A stretch of 55,903 nucleotides of DNA from Sphingomonas aquatilis (GTDB taxonomy: Bacteria > Pseudomonadota > Alphaproteobacteria > Sphingomonadales > Sphingomonadaceae). This document shows positions 34,114 through 43,650 of the stretch, piece by piece (within the stretch, counting starts at the first letter, position 1; the number at the start of each line of letters is the position of its first letter). The notes beneath the pieces were generated by a model that saw nothing but the letters and a program-made list of their open reading frames with translations, did not search any database and was not told the DNA's origin. The translations under genes and the position numbers were made by a program. The stretch spans positions 1 through 55,903 of the forward strand of contig NZ_JACIDB010000013.1 in NCBI RefSeq assembly GCF_014196115.1, in the 5' to 3' direction.

Positions 34114-35168
34114 TTAGCCAACGCGAAGCCGCCCTTACCTTTGCTCGGGTTCGAGAGCTTCAGCGCGATCCGGTTCAAGGGCAATTCGACGTAGCCCATC
34201 TCCAGGAGGTGCATCGTCGGATCTTCCAGGATCTTCCCGAGCATCACCCCGGCGAATTTCGCCCAGACGCTCCGGGTCATTTCAAAAACCGGGAGCTTGA
34301 GGCATCTGCCGATCGCATCCTCGTGCCCTATGCCTTGAGACCTGAAATCGACCGCAGCCTTGGTCCAACGCTCGAGGCCTTGCAGGGTGGAAAGGCACTC
34401 CGCGGTTACGACCTGCTCGATATGTCCGAGGCAGTCGCACAGACCTACGCGCGTCTCGACTACCTCCATCCATTCCGCGAGGGGAACAGTCGCACGCTGC
34501 GTACCTTCACCGAACAGCTCGCCAGAGAAAATGGTCATCAGCTCGATTGGGGGACGACGAACGTCACCGCCCAATCGCGCGACGCGCTGTATATCGCCAG
34601 GGACATGGCGGTGATTCAGTTGCGGAACCCGGGCATCACCATGGCCGACGCTAACGCGGCCGTCGACCGCCGCGACTACGAGGTGAAATACAAGCTCGCG
34701 AACCAGGTCGAGCGCTATAAGCTCGCCGACCCCCTCGACGAGATCGTGCGCCGTTCGCTTGAGCGCGGCCGTGACCAACAACCGGTCGACCGTCGCCTCC
34801 CGCTCGTCGACGTCGCTCGCGAAATCGCAGTCGTAGCGCCGGTCGCGCGCAACCAGGCGGAGCGCACGGTCGAAGAGACACGATTGGCTGTCCTTCGGAA
34901 GACCGAGCCGGCCTCCGAATTGGACCGTGCGACAAACATGCGAGACTGGGTTGTTCGCGATGGCTCAGCGAGTGCGCTCACCGACCGCCTCGCCGGCGTA
35001 ACTTCCGGCGCTGTCACCATCCGACACGATCCGGGGGCGCCGGCGTTAGATCGGCTAACGGCGATCGCCGACGGCATCAACCTGGAGCTGTCTCGCCAGC
35101 GGTCGGCTCCGACGCCGACGGTCAATCCCCCCATCCGTGAGATCGATCGCGGGGACCGCGAACGCTGA
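34110..35168 (+). CDS. Fic-domain AMP-transferase toxin
   Basis: 352 residues starting at TTG inside the antitoxin stop. The Fic fold occupies about 25-190: flap region GEFRPDAPGHFKN (48-60) and active loop HPFREGNSRTLR with catalytic His120, Glu124, Asn126 and Arg128. Enzymes of this class add AMP to target proteins (gyrase/topoisomerase IV for VbhT-like toxins). The C-terminal 160 residues are a helical, polar extension of unknown role, in the place where VbhT carries its secretion domain. It lies convergent to virD4. Confidence 0.9.
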   Translation: MISQREAALTFARVRELQRDPVQGQFDVAHLQEVHRRIFQDLPEHHPGEFRPDAPGHFKNRELEASADRILVPYALRPEIDRSLGPTLEALQGGKALRGYDLLDMSEAVAQTYARLDYLHPFREGNSRTLRTFTEQLARENGHQLDWGTTNVTAQSRDALYIARDMAVIQLRNPGITMADANAAVDRRDYEVKYKLANQVERYKLADPLDEIVRRSLERGRDQQPVDRRLPLVDVAREIAVVAPVARNQAERTVEETRLAVLRKTEPASELDRATNMRDWVVRDGSASALTDRLAGVTSGAVTIRHDPGAPALDRLTAIADGINLELSRQRSAPTPTVNPPIREIDRGDRER

Positions 35169-35207
35169 CGATGATCGGCGAGCGCAACGCGTCACGTTTC
35201 CTGGCCG

Positions 35208-37103
35208 TTACGCGGCCTTGTCTCGAACTATTACGACATGCTCGAACAGCTTCGCCACGCGCTGTTTTGGAGGCACCGCAAGAGCCGCCTCAAGCGCCGC
35301 TTGATTCAAACGAGTTGAAATGGGGGCCACAGCGCCGTTACCGGCTCCGGCCGCGGCCGTCGCGGGAGGTGCAGGCTCTGCCTGCGTTGCCTCGATCACC
35401 CTCAGGCTGTTCGCGGCAACGGCCGGATCCGGCCGGATCTGAGGCATCTGCGGCGCCGGCATCTTGGTACGCTCGATAAGCTTCTTCTCGGCATAGTAAC
35501 GGACCTTCTTTCCATAGGTCGCGTACATCCCGCGTCGAAAAACGATCAGGTCATTTTCAGGCAGAAGCTCGACTTCCTGGGGGAGCATGAGCGGCCGGCG
35601 CTGGTCGGAATCAGACGTTGATCCACCACCACCGCCCCAAGTACCCATCGAGCGTGACCGCGCACGGAAGGTGTAGCTACCGAGCTGGTCAGAAATCTTC
35701 TTTGCCTCGGCGAGGCCCGCAGGCCGCAGGACGAGCCGCACGGCGCAGTTGCGCTCGATGTCGGCGGCAACCTTGTCTCCGTAGACACCTTGGATCTGTT
35801 CCATCGACTGGAACGCCGGCAGCATCCGCAAGCCGTAGCCCGCGACATAGCTGAAGGCGTTGGCCAACACCGTGCATTTTCCAAGGCTCGCGAACTCGTC
35901 GAGTGCCAGCAGGACCTTTACCTGGTGCTTGTCGCCCTTGGGCAACTCGCGGACATTCCGATCGATCAATTGCTGAAATAGCAGACCGTAGATCGCCGCA
36001 ACGCGGTCAAGATCGTCGGGCGACACGCCTAGATAAAGCGAGATCCGCTTGTCGCGGAACTCGCTCAGGTCGAAGTCGCTCTCGGATGTTGCGGCATCGA
36101 CATAGGGGTTGAGCCAACCATTGATCTTCGACGTGACGGACTGCCGTATCCCGGTAAAGGTGTTTGCAGACGAGGTGGTGTAGTCGAGGATCGCGGAGAC
36201 GCAGCCTGTGGACAGCGGCTTGCCCGCCTTCTGCCGGGCCGCAATGATCTTCGGAAAGCGCTTTTGAGCGTCCCCGCCAGCGAATTGTCGATAGACCTCG
36301 CCGAGGGTGAACGGCAGTGCGTCCTCGCCGTCGTCGACCGTCGCAGCAATATACGCTGTGATGCCGAGGAAAGCGGTTCGTGCTCCGGCTGCCCAGAAGG
36401 GATCACCAGTCAGCGGATCGGGGTAGAGCATCGCCGCGATCTTCTGGAGCTCGTTGATGACCTCCACGGGATCGCGCCGGTTGATGTAGCTCAACGGATT
36501 CCACCGGACCGTTCGGCCGCTGGGATCGAGCGGGTTGAACAGGAGCACCTCCTGCCGGAGCGCACTCATCCGGTAGCCGGCGGTGTTGTCGTAATTCTCC
36601 TGTTTGATGTCGAGGACGACCAGCGAGTCCGGCCAATCGAGCAAATTGGGGATGATGACGCCCACGCCCTTGCCGGCGCGGGTGGGGGCCTCGAGCATGA
36701 CATGCTCCGGCCCGCCAAACCGCATCACCTTGCTCCCGAACTTGCCGAGGACGATGCCACCTGGCGCGAGAAGCTTACCCTTCTTGATCTCGCCGATGCG
36801 AGCCCAACGTGCCTCGCCATGAAGTTTCTGACGCGTGAAGAGTGTAGAAACGATTGTGATGGCCGTCAGCACCAGCCCGATCCCGAAGCCGATCAGGAAG
36901 GGCTTATAGACGATCGGATACCCCTTCATCGCCCACAACGCGCCCGGCACCTTGCGCCATGGCGTGTGGATGTTGAGAAGGTGAGAGGCCCAAAGAACCA
37001 CGAGCGCCCCAATCGCCGCACTTACCGCCAAACCGATGATTGCGAGGAAGACGATCGCGCCTGGCTGCGACCCTTCGCTGCTGCGAACCCATTTGCCGCT
37101 CAC
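35208..37103 (-). CDS. virD4: Type IV coupling protein VirD4/TraG
   Basis: 631 residues. Two N-terminal transmembrane helices (17-40 and 68-90), Walker A EAPTRAGKGVG (about 138-148), Walker B VLLALDEFASLG, and the TraG/VirD4 C-terminal motif region with a Gly-rich insert (GTWGGGGGSTSD). Hexameric ATPase that receives the relaxase-DNA complex and feeds it to the VirB channel. It is the last gene of the leftward transfer operon, 15 bp after virB11. An Ala/Pro-rich tail closes the protein. Confidence 0.95.
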   Translation of the reverse strand: MSGKWVRSSEGSQPGAIVFLAIIGLAVSAAIGALVVLWASHLLNIHTPWRKVPGALWAMKGYPIVYKPFLIGFGIGLVLTAITIVSTLFTRQKLHGEARWARIGEIKKGKLLAPGGIVLGKFGSKVMRFGGPEHVMLEAPTRAGKGVGVIIPNLLDWPDSLVVLDIKQENYDNTAGYRMSALRQEVLLFNPLDPSGRTVRWNPLSYINRRDPVEVINELQKIAAMLYPDPLTGDPFWAAGARTAFLGITAYIAATVDDGEDALPFTLGEVYRQFAGGDAQKRFPKIIAARQKAGKPLSTGCVSAILDYTTSSANTFTGIRQSVTSKINGWLNPYVDAATSESDFDLSEFRDKRISLYLGVSPDDLDRVAAIYGLLFQQLIDRNVRELPKGDKHQVKVLLALDEFASLGKCTVLANAFSYVAGYGLRMLPAFQSMEQIQGVYGDKVAADIERNCAVRLVLRPAGLAEAKKISDQLGSYTFRARSRSMGTWGGGGGSTSDSDQRRPLMLPQEVELLPENDLIVFRRGMYATYGKKVRYYAEKKLIERTKMPAPQMPQIRPDPAVAANSLRVIEATQAEPAPPATAAAGAGNGAVAPISTRLNQAALEAALAVPPKQRVAKLFEHVVIVRDKAA

Positions 37104-37118
37104 GTTTCGGTGCCTTTC

Positions 37119-38141
37119 TCAGTCGCGAGCTTTGCTCGCGGGATCGAACCAAACTCCAGTCATCCGATACCGCGCCGGCTTACCTTCGCCGGGCGGGATG
37201 CGATGCATCTGAACAACGATATCAACGAGCGATCGTAGGAGGGCGCGTACATCGTCACGATCAAGATCGCTGCCGCCCTCCGACTGCTTCACTAGCAGCG
37301 TGAGCTGCTCGAACGCGCCTTCAGGCGTATTTGCGTGGATCGTCGTGATCGAGCCGGGATGCCCGCTGTTCACGTTGCGGAGGTAATAAAAGGCTGTTCC
37401 GTCGCGCAGCTCCTGAAGGAGGATGCGGTCCGGCCGCATACGCAGTGCCGACTCCAGCAACTCCTGTGCGCCGGCCTTCTGCAGTCCCTTGCCGTCTTTG
37501 GCATACATCATGTGCACGCGGTTCGGATGCGGTACGACCAATTCGCGCGTGTCCTCAATCGTCAGGATACGCTCATATTCGGGGATAAGCTTGATAAGAC
37601 CTTTTGAAAAACTGGTCTTACCCGAGCCCGTGGCACCGGAGATCAGAATGTTTTTGCGGTTCTCTACCGCTCGCCGAAAGAAGGTCTTCCATTCGCCAGC
37701 GTCGCGCAGCCGTTCAAGCTCGTCGTCAACCTCGCCATGCAGCCCCTTGGCCCGGACCTCGCTGAAAAGTCCTTCCCGGTCGAAGTCGTCGATGTCCATC
37801 GTCACCCCCGACGCTTTGCGGATGGTGATCGAGATGAACCCCTGCTCGACAGCCGGTGGGACAACGACCTGAGCACGTTCACCACCCGGGAGAACAGACG
37901 AACAGACCGGATATTCCGAGTTGATATCCTGCTTCGTCAAACCAGCGATGAGCTTGGCTAGAGTCATGAGGGCGGCGTTGTCCAACGCCGGCTCCTCATG
38001 CCACTCCCAACCATTGCGTGTTTCCAAGCCGATCACACCAGGTCGGTTGATGACCAACTCAGTCACATCCGGCCGGGAGAGATGCCTCTGTATCGGCTCT
38101 GCGTTGTGCTCGTAGATGGCAGAACTTACGTTCGACGCCAT
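37119..38141 (-). CDS. virB11: VirB11 secretion ATPase
   Basis: 340 residues. Walker A ISGATGSGKTS (about 167-177), Asp box TIEDTREL, Walker B-like RPDRILLQELRDG and the His box GHPGSITTIHAN are all present in the expected order. It energises pilus biogenesis and substrate transfer with VirB4. It starts 4 bp after the virB10 stop. Confidence 0.95.
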   Translation of the reverse strand: MASNVSSAIYEHNAEPIQRHLSRPDVTELVINRPGVIGLETRNGWEWHEEPALDNAALMTLAKLIAGLTKQDINSEYPVCSSVLPGGERAQVVVPPAVEQGFISITIRKASGVTMDIDDFDREGLFSEVRAKGLHGEVDDELERLRDAGEWKTFFRRAVENRKNILISGATGSGKTSFSKGLIKLIPEYERILTIEDTRELVVPHPNRVHMMYAKDGKGLQKAGAQELLESALRMRPDRILLQELRDGTAFYYLRNVNSGHPGSITTIHANTPEGAFEQLTLLVKQSEGGSDLDRDDVRALLRSLVDIVVQMHRIPPGEGKPARYRMTGVWFDPASKARD

Positions 38142-38145
38142 ACGC

Positions 38146-39429
38146 TCAACGCCTCAGCCCGACTTCGTAGACGGAGCCGAAATCGAAATCCTTCGCGACG
38201 AAGATAGCGGCGGTATCCCCCTGGTTCTTCTTCAGGATGGGCCGGATCTGCATCGTCTGGGATAGCACGGTCTGGCCAGTGGTGCTGGGAACCTGAGTGG
38301 TATTGCTTCCATTACCCGCCAGCGCCCGCCCCGCGATGTTGGATGCGTCTTCAAGTACCGAGATCACCAGCCCAAGACCGAACCGCGCCCAAAATTGCGT
38401 GTCCACACCTCCCGGCAAACCGGCGCGGCCGAGACTATCCGCAGCAGGCGAACCGAGATCGATCGCCACGCCCCGCGGGGTAAGCGCTCGCGTCCAGACG
38501 ACGAACAAGCGGGCTTGCCCCTGCGTGATGCCGCCAGAATACTGACCAAGAACCTTCGTGCCCTTGTCGAGGAGCACGATGCGCCCGTTCTCAGAATAGA
38601 CGTCGTGATTGATGACGCAGGAGACGAACCCGGCCTGCGTCGAGTTGATGGCCGTCTGCAGTGTGCAGGGGATAACCGTGCCGGCGCTCAACAGGAGATT
38701 GCGATCCCCTACTGTCGTAGCGCGAACGGTTTGAATCGCGGAGTGGCCGAGCTGATCGCTGAAATCAGAGGGGCCTTTGCCCGCTGCTGCCGGCGCATCG
38801 TCGTTCGGATCGCCAAACCCGCTCGCCCCGACGCCCTGCCGTCGAACGGCAGATTGACCAGCCTCCGCTACTTCCTGACCGCCTTGCTGTGGCTGGGCTT
38901 CACCCACTGCGGTGGCAGAAGACGTGCTGCCGAACGCCATGATGGGCGATCGCCGTGCGGCGTCGGCCATCGCTCGAGCTTGCTCGGCGCGCCGTTGCTC
39001 GGGAGTTGGATTGCCGTTTGACGCAACGGCCGTGCCCTGTGGCGCTACGACGGTATTGCCGTTCGCATCCACAGTCGTCTGTCCCGGCGCGCCAGCTATC
39101 GGGCGGCCGAAAACGTCTGTAGCAGGCGCACCGGTTTGGCCGAGCTGACCCGCAAGGGCTGCACGCTGCGCATTAGGCGAGTTCATCACGTCCTCAACGG
39201 AGCGCTCGCTCGCCTTCGCCGGCTGCGCGGCTGTGGTCGTGACGGCTGTGCGGTGGAACGCTCCGTATCCTATCGCGATGCCACCCAGCGCACCCAGAAG
39301 ACCTATGCCGGCGCCGATAAAGGCGATGTTTCCCCAACCCCCGCTCCGCGCGACAGGGGTGTCCTGCTCGCTCGGGGGAACGGTATCGACAGCAACCTCG
39401 CCGCCCCGGTCAATGACATTGCCGACCAT
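38146..39429 (-). CDS. virB10: VirB10 core-complex protein
   Basis: 427 residues. Short cytoplasmic N-terminus, one transmembrane helix (NIAFIGAGIGLLGALGGIAI, about 33-52), a long Ala/Gln/Pro-rich periplasmic linker, then the conserved C-terminal beta barrel (LLSAGTVIPCTLQTAINSTQ onward, through SVYEVGL). It spans both membranes and gates the channel. Confidence 0.95.
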   Translation of the reverse strand: MVGNVIDRGGEVAVDTVPPSEQDTPVARSGGWGNIAFIGAGIGLLGALGGIAIGYGAFHRTAVTTTAAQPAKASERSVEDVMNSPNAQRAALAGQLGQTGAPATDVFGRPIAGAPGQTTVDANGNTVVAPQGTAVASNGNPTPEQRRAEQARAMADAARRSPIMAFGSTSSATAVGEAQPQQGGQEVAEAGQSAVRRQGVGASGFGDPNDDAPAAAGKGPSDFSDQLGHSAIQTVRATTVGDRNLLLSAGTVIPCTLQTAINSTQAGFVSCVINHDVYSENGRIVLLDKGTKVLGQYSGGITQGQARLFVVWTRALTPRGVAIDLGSPAADSLGRAGLPGGVDTQFWARFGLGLVISVLEDASNIAGRALAGNGSNTTQVPSTTGQTVLSQTMQIRPILKKNQGDTAAIFVAKDFDFGSVYEVGLRR

Positions 39430-39430
39430 G

Positions 39431-40438
39431 TTACTGCCCCTTCACTTTGCGCTCGACGACGTTCGAGACAGTGCCCGTCCGATCGCCGCGATCGTTGCGC
39501 ATCGGCGCTTCATTGTAGATGCACAGCACCGAGGTGCCGCGCCGCAAGCGGATCTGCCGGTAAACGGCGTGGATCACTACGAAGTCCTCGCGAACGTCGT
39601 AGGGGACGATCGTCTCGGTCCCGTCGACATCAACCGCGAAGATCGACGGAATGTCGGCGTGCCCTGGGTAACGCAGCACCGTGAACTCGCCGTTGTCGGA
39701 GATTTCTGATGGCTGCAGCGAGGAGTCCCCCTGCACCGTGTACTTCATGTTCCGCGCGCCCTCGATCACGGCGTGATCGAGCGCCGTCTGCGCGATGTTC
39801 GTCTCGATAGCCTTAGCCGCCTGAGCCTGGGCAACCTGCGCCTGCAACGTCGCCATTGCCCGCTCTTCGCGTGGGTAGTGGAACCGCACCCCGTACATCT
39901 GCTGACCCGGTGCGAGTGACAGATTGAAGTGGTAAGTACGCGGCGTTCCTCCAGCGTTGGTCACGACGATGAGGTTCGTTCCGGCCGCCTTCTCGCGAGG
40001 TTTGAGGAACAGGATATTGGCGACAGGTGCGATCTGCCACGAGACCGTGTCACCCAAGGCCGCTTGCGTTATCGTCTCGCCTGGGCCGAACTGTATCTCG
40101 ATTGCGTGGCGAAAGCTGCCGACAATCGTAACCACCTGATCCGGGTCATAATTGATGTTGCGGACTCGAGCGTCCTTAGCCCCAGGGCGGGGCGTATCAG
40201 ACGCGTAAGCCGGATGCGGGTAGATCGTCAGCGTCGCCGCACCCACGACCGAAAAGGCGATCAGACGATGCCACACTGCGCCAACGCCGCGCCAGAACCG
40301 GCTTTTCGAACCGGCATCCGTTACAACCAGCTCCGTCTTCGGCGGAGACAGTCGTGCGCCCAGCTTTTTGCGGAGCTTGGGCATGAAGGGGACGACCACC
40401 CGTTCGGCGTCGTTCGAGGTGTTCGATGAATTGCTCAT
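39431..40438 (-). CDS. virB9: VirB9 core-complex protein
   Basis: 335 residues. The N-terminal 60 residues are a charged extension before a signal-like helix (LIAFSVVGAATLTIYPHPAYAS), longer than usual, so the real start may be internal. The mature part has the CagX/VirB9 pattern (VVTIVGSFRHAIEIQFGPGE; LFLKPREKAAGTNLIVVTNA; VYRQIRLRRGTSVLCIYNEA). It forms the outer-membrane ring with VirB7 and VirB10. Confidence 0.93.
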   Translation of the reverse strand: MSNSSNTSNDAERVVVPFMPKLRKKLGARLSPPKTELVVTDAGSKSRFWRGVGAVWHRLIAFSVVGAATLTIYPHPAYASDTPRPGAKDARVRNINYDPDQVVTIVGSFRHAIEIQFGPGETITQAALGDTVSWQIAPVANILFLKPREKAAGTNLIVVTNAGGTPRTYHFNLSLAPGQQMYGVRFHYPREERAMATLQAQVAQAQAAKAIETNIAQTALDHAVIEGARNMKYTVQGDSSLQPSEISDNGEFTVLRYPGHADIPSIFAVDVDGTETIVPYDVREDFVVIHAVYRQIRLRRGTSVLCIYNEAPMRNDRGDRTGTVSNVVERKVKGQ

Positions 40439-40439
40439 G

Positions 40440-41117
40440 TCACGCCTCCGGGTCCGAGCGATAATTGACGACTTGGAAGCCGAGCGGATTGATATTCCGA
40501 TCCTTCTCGCTTTCCGGCGCCGTGGTGAATTTGAAGGTCAAGATCGCGTTCCAGTTTTGTGCGACCGGTGCGTTCTGGCCGAACGTAATGATTTTCGTGA
40601 AACGGACTTGTGCCACGGTCGGGCTTAGGAAGCTGATCGTCCGGATCGAGATGGAGACAAAGCCTCGCTCGCCATAGATATTTGACGGCGCGTTCTTGTT
40701 GTTTGACTCTACGCCGTTCAAGTAACGCGCGCCTTCCGCCTGCTCGCTCATCAGCATGACGGCGTATGCATTCTCGCGAGCGGCATTGTTCAGCCAGCCC
40801 TCGCGAAGCCGGACATACTGCGAGATGAAGTAGCGGTTCACCGCTTCCTCATAGGTTCGCTGCTGCGGACCCTTGAGCGCCGTCACGATTTGGGTCTCGC
40901 CGGAAGAGCGATCGACCTTGATAACGTAAGGCTGCACCGTCTTGAGCGGGGCGAGCATCGCAACCGCACCGACAGAAACCACCGCTAGTGCGCAAGCACC
41001 CGTTGCAACACCCCAAGCGAGGCGGCGCGACTGGATCGCGGCACGCATCCGGTCGTACTCCCACGTCCTCGACGTCTCGAAGTATTTATCTTTATCTTCG
41101 GCCTTAACCGCGCCCAT
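40440..41117 (-). CDS. virB8: VirB8 inner-membrane assembly protein
   Basis: 225 residues: a short cytoplasmic start (KYFETSRTWEYDRMRAAIQS), one transmembrane helix (VATGACALAVVSVGAVAMLA), then the NTF2-like periplasmic domain (VVNRYFISQYVRLREGWLNN, with MVRFTKIITFG-like strands). It nucleates the inner-membrane part of the channel. 13 bp after the virB7-like gene. Confidence 0.93.
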   Translation of the reverse strand: MGAVKAEDKDKYFETSRTWEYDRMRAAIQSRRLAWGVATGACALAVVSVGAVAMLAPLKTVQPYVIKVDRSSGETQIVTALKGPQQRTYEEAVNRYFISQYVRLREGWLNNAARENAYAVMLMSEQAEGARYLNGVESNNKNAPSNIYGERGFVSISIRTISFLSPTVAQVRFTKIITFGQNAPVAQNWNAILTFKFTTAPESEKDRNINPLGFQVVNYRSDPEA

Positions 41118-41130
41118 GACGGCGATCCCT

Positions 41131-41478
41131 TCAGCAGGAGGAGTAGGAGAGCGCGCGATCCCGTTGGGATAGGCGTGGCGCCGACCGGGAATTATTCATC
41201 GCGCCCGGCCCGATAGGAGCTTGAGTTGCTGCACCCGCGTCCGGGGCGGGGGCGGGCACAGGAGCCGGCCCGGTTCCGCCTGAAGGCGGTGCAACCATCG
41301 ACTGACCCGCTCCTTGCTGCGATGCAGGCAGCGGCACCGGCAGGCTGGGCAGGATCGAGCCGTATAGGTTGGCCGGACGACGGTGCTTGCCGTCACAGAC
41401 TGCGGCCGGCTTGATGTGACTCCCGGCGCAGCCGCTAAGTGCCAGCGCACCTAACGCTACGATGATCAGCCTGGTCAT
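41131..41478 (-). CDS. virB7: VirB7-like lipoprotein
   Basis: 115 residues; signal RLIIVALGALALSGC gives a canonical lipobox LSGC at Cys17. The mature part is Pro/Ala-rich (PSGGTGPAPVPAPAPDAGAA) with a Cys at 28. Position between virB6 and virB8 and the lipoprotein signal identify it as the VirB7 equivalent; sequence alone would not. A longer frame upstream covers the virB6 leader and is not coding. Confidence 0.75.
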   Translation of the reverse strand: MTRLIIVALGALALSGCAGSHIKPAAVCDGKHRRPANLYGSILPSLPVPLPASQQGAGQSMVAPPSGGTGPAPVPAPAPDAGAATQAPIGPGAMNNSRSAPRLSQRDRALSYSSC

Positions 41479-41549
41479 GTGGTCTCCGTTCGTATCTGGC
41501 GCGCGATGGCGATTGGATGGGTTCAAAAAATGCGGGCTCGCCCCGCGCC

Positions 41550-42611
41550 TTAAGAGGCGCGGCGGGCCGAACCCCCGGTTGCTGTTGAGGCAGCAGCCGG
41601 ACGGTTCGCCTGGGTGGCCCGGCGGAACATGAGGCGGTTCGTCAGCATATTTGCGCCGGTCATCAGGAAGCCATGGCCCCCCGAGGACGCACCGCCCGCG
41701 ATGCCGGCGGCGATCGCTGGTGATTGGAAGAAGAAGATCGAACCGACGATGTAGATCGCGCTGCACGCAAGCGTCGCGGCGAGCATCAAGTCGGCGGTGA
41801 GGGTGACATACGTGCCCTCGATGGTCACGAAGCCCGACCCGTCCCCTACCGAGCCCATTATGCCATCCATCGCCGCTTCTTGAAGTCCGGTTATGAATTT
41901 CGTCATGATCGCCATCACGACCATCAGGAGGATGAAGTTGGCGGTTTGCTTCAGCCAACCATCGAACAACCACCGTGACGAATTGAATAGCAGACAGGCT
42001 AAAGCCAGAGGAGCGAGCGCAACGCAGATCGCCACCGACAGCTTAGCGAAGATGACGATGCAAAATCCGATCGACGCCGATAGGAAGGCGAACACGTATA
42101 GAATGCCGATACACAGATAAGTGATGACCCAGCAGCGAAGCTGAATGAGCGGGGTTCGAACGTCCGTCAGCCCTTGCGACGGCATCAACTGGACCTTCGC
42201 GTTTGCCGCACTCATCCTCGATGCTAGTTTGCTGGTATCGGAAACATAGGTGTCGAAGGTAGTGCCGGGGTTCGTCACCGGCGTACCCGATCCTGCCGCG
42301 ATGATCTCGGTCGGCAGGTTCGTGACAACGTTCACGACGAACGCCGAATAGCCGACAGCACTCGCCGCAGCGAGAGCGAACCCGACCTTTCCCGCTTGGA
42401 AAACAAGCTCTCTAAGGGGCGCCTGGATAGCGCCCCTTAGGACCGCAAAGCCCAGCAACAGGAAGTAGATCGTCGCTGCAAGCGCAAGAGGTGCCGCAAC
42501 GAAGGCGACCAGTCCGGACCCGAACGATGCAACAGACGTCGCGATAGCCGTTTCAACATACGAGTACATCGTCGTGAACAGCGTCATGATGTTGACTGGG
42601 GCGGCGGGCAT
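41550..42611 (-). CDS. virB6: VirB6/TrbL polytopic channel protein
   Basis: 353 residues, at least five transmembrane helices (LVAFVAAPLALAATIYFLLL; KVGFALAAASAVGYSAFVVN; WVITYLCIGILYVFAFLSAS; KLSVAICVALAPLALACLLF; NFILLMVVMAIMTKFITGLQ) around a periplasmic loop. The tail is Arg/Ala-rich. It forms part of the inner-membrane channel. The start is the first ATG; a second ATG eight codons on is possible. Confidence 0.9.
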   Translation of the reverse strand: MPAAPVNIMTLFTTMYSYVETAIATSVASFGSGLVAFVAAPLALAATIYFLLLGFAVLRGAIQAPLRELVFQAGKVGFALAAASAVGYSAFVVNVVTNLPTEIIAAGSGTPVTNPGTTFDTYVSDTSKLASRMSAANAKVQLMPSQGLTDVRTPLIQLRCWVITYLCIGILYVFAFLSASIGFCIVIFAKLSVAICVALAPLALACLLFNSSRWLFDGWLKQTANFILLMVVMAIMTKFITGLQEAAMDGIMGSVGDGSGFVTIEGTYVTLTADLMLAATLACSAIYIVGSIFFFQSPAIAAGIAGGASSGGHGFLMTGANMLTNRLMFRRATQANRPAAASTATGGSARRAS

Positions 42612-42654
42612 CTTTGCTAGACCTTAGAAAGCGTCAGGAGGCAGTCGGCTGTGC

Positions 42655-42927
42655 CTACTTCCTCTTGGTATTGGTGTCGTAGAAGTCACTCGCGCTCTTC
42701 GCTGCCGCTGCTTCGGCGACCGAGACGCTTGCCTCTTGGGTCGTCGAACAGAAGCGGGCCTTTTGCTCAGCCGTAAGACGGCTGTATTCGCCAGTGTTGC
42801 ACTTGGCCTGCCACTCCGTGAGCAACTGGCGGTTATCGATCAGCTCCTTGGCCGTCGGAACCGCCACCTCCTGCTGGCACCCGCAGACGATCAGCAAAGC
42901 GCCGATTGGTAGGATCTTGCGCATCAT
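42655..42927 (-). CDS. EexN-like entry-exclusion lipoprotein
   Basis: About 90 residues. Lipobox VCGC follows KILPIGALLI; the mature part TAKELIDNRQLLTEWQAKCN, then RFCSTTQEASVSVAEAAAAK has the short two-cysteine pattern of EexN-type lipoproteins, which prevent redundant plasmid entry. Location between virB5 and virB6 fits. AGGAAG lies just upstream; the ATG overlaps the virB5 stop (TGATG), and the next ATG codon is an alternative start. Confidence 0.7.
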   Translation of the reverse strand: MMRKILPIGALLIVCGCQQEVAVPTAKELIDNRQLLTEWQAKCNTGEYSRLTAEQKARFCSTTQEASVSVAEAAAAKSASDFYDTNTKRK

Positions 42928-43649
42928 CACTTCCTGATCGTGTTCGCGCCGTAGAAGGCGGCTGCATTACGGGCGGCGGCAGCCTCGGCGCTGCTAGCCG
43001 CGAGGTTGCCTTCGCCGGCCTGTGCCATCTGGATCGCCTGCATCTTCAGCATGTCGTTCTGAAGGTGCGCTTGCTCGACCGCGATCCGTGCTTGGAGGTC
43101 CATGACGTCCTTCGGATCCTTCGCAACCGACAGTTGCTGGCGAAGCTGATCGAGACCCTGCATCCGGGTTTGCGAAAGCGCGAGGGTGTTTTCACCCAAT
43201 GCAGCCGTCGTGGCGGCGGAGCCCGTCGAGTTCTTCAGAGCGGCCGCGTATGCCGCATCGGCATCCGACCCCGACGACGAAAGAGCGTAACGCGACTGAA
43301 TGTTCGAGGCCAAGCCTCCGAGCGCGCCGAGCTGCGAGAAGTCGCCGCGGAGCAGCGTCTGCGCGTCGATCGTCGTATTCGGCAGTATGTTGCGGACCTG
43401 GCTGTTCGCGAGCTGCGGCGCGATGTTGTTGACGTTCGTCAACTTCGACAAGGAGTCGAACGCCTGCTGGGCCTGCTGGATCTGCTGCTTGCCCTGGTCG
43501 ACGATCGTTAGGGTCTGCCGAGCGGTCTGGAGCGCTTGCAGATAGGTCGTCGTATCGAACACCGGGATGCCTTGCGCCGCGGCCGGCGACGCGAAGGCGG
43601 CGAGCGCAAAGGGCGCGCTCGCGGTCATGATAATGCGCTTGAACGACAT
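42927..43649 (-). CDS. virB5: VirB5 minor pilus protein
   Basis: 240 residues with a signal peptide (KRIIMTASAPFALAAFASPA, cleavage after AAAQ). Long helices rich in Gln (RQTLTIVDQGKQQIQQAQQA; DLQARIAVEQAHLQNDMLKM) match the VirB5/TraC three-helix bundle. It sits at the pilus tip. I chose the ATG that gives the signal peptide over a frame extension 21 codons longer. Confidence 0.9.
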   Translation of the reverse strand: MSFKRIIMTASAPFALAAFASPAAAQGIPVFDTTTYLQALQTARQTLTIVDQGKQQIQQAQQAFDSLSKLTNVNNIAPQLANSQVRNILPNTTIDAQTLLRGDFSQLGALGGLASNIQSRYALSSSGSDADAAYAAALKNSTGSAATTAALGENTLALSQTRMQGLDQLRQQLSVAKDPKDVMDLQARIAVEQAHLQNDMLKMQAIQMAQAGEGNLAASSAEAAAARNAAAFYGANTIRK

Positions 43650-43650
43650 C

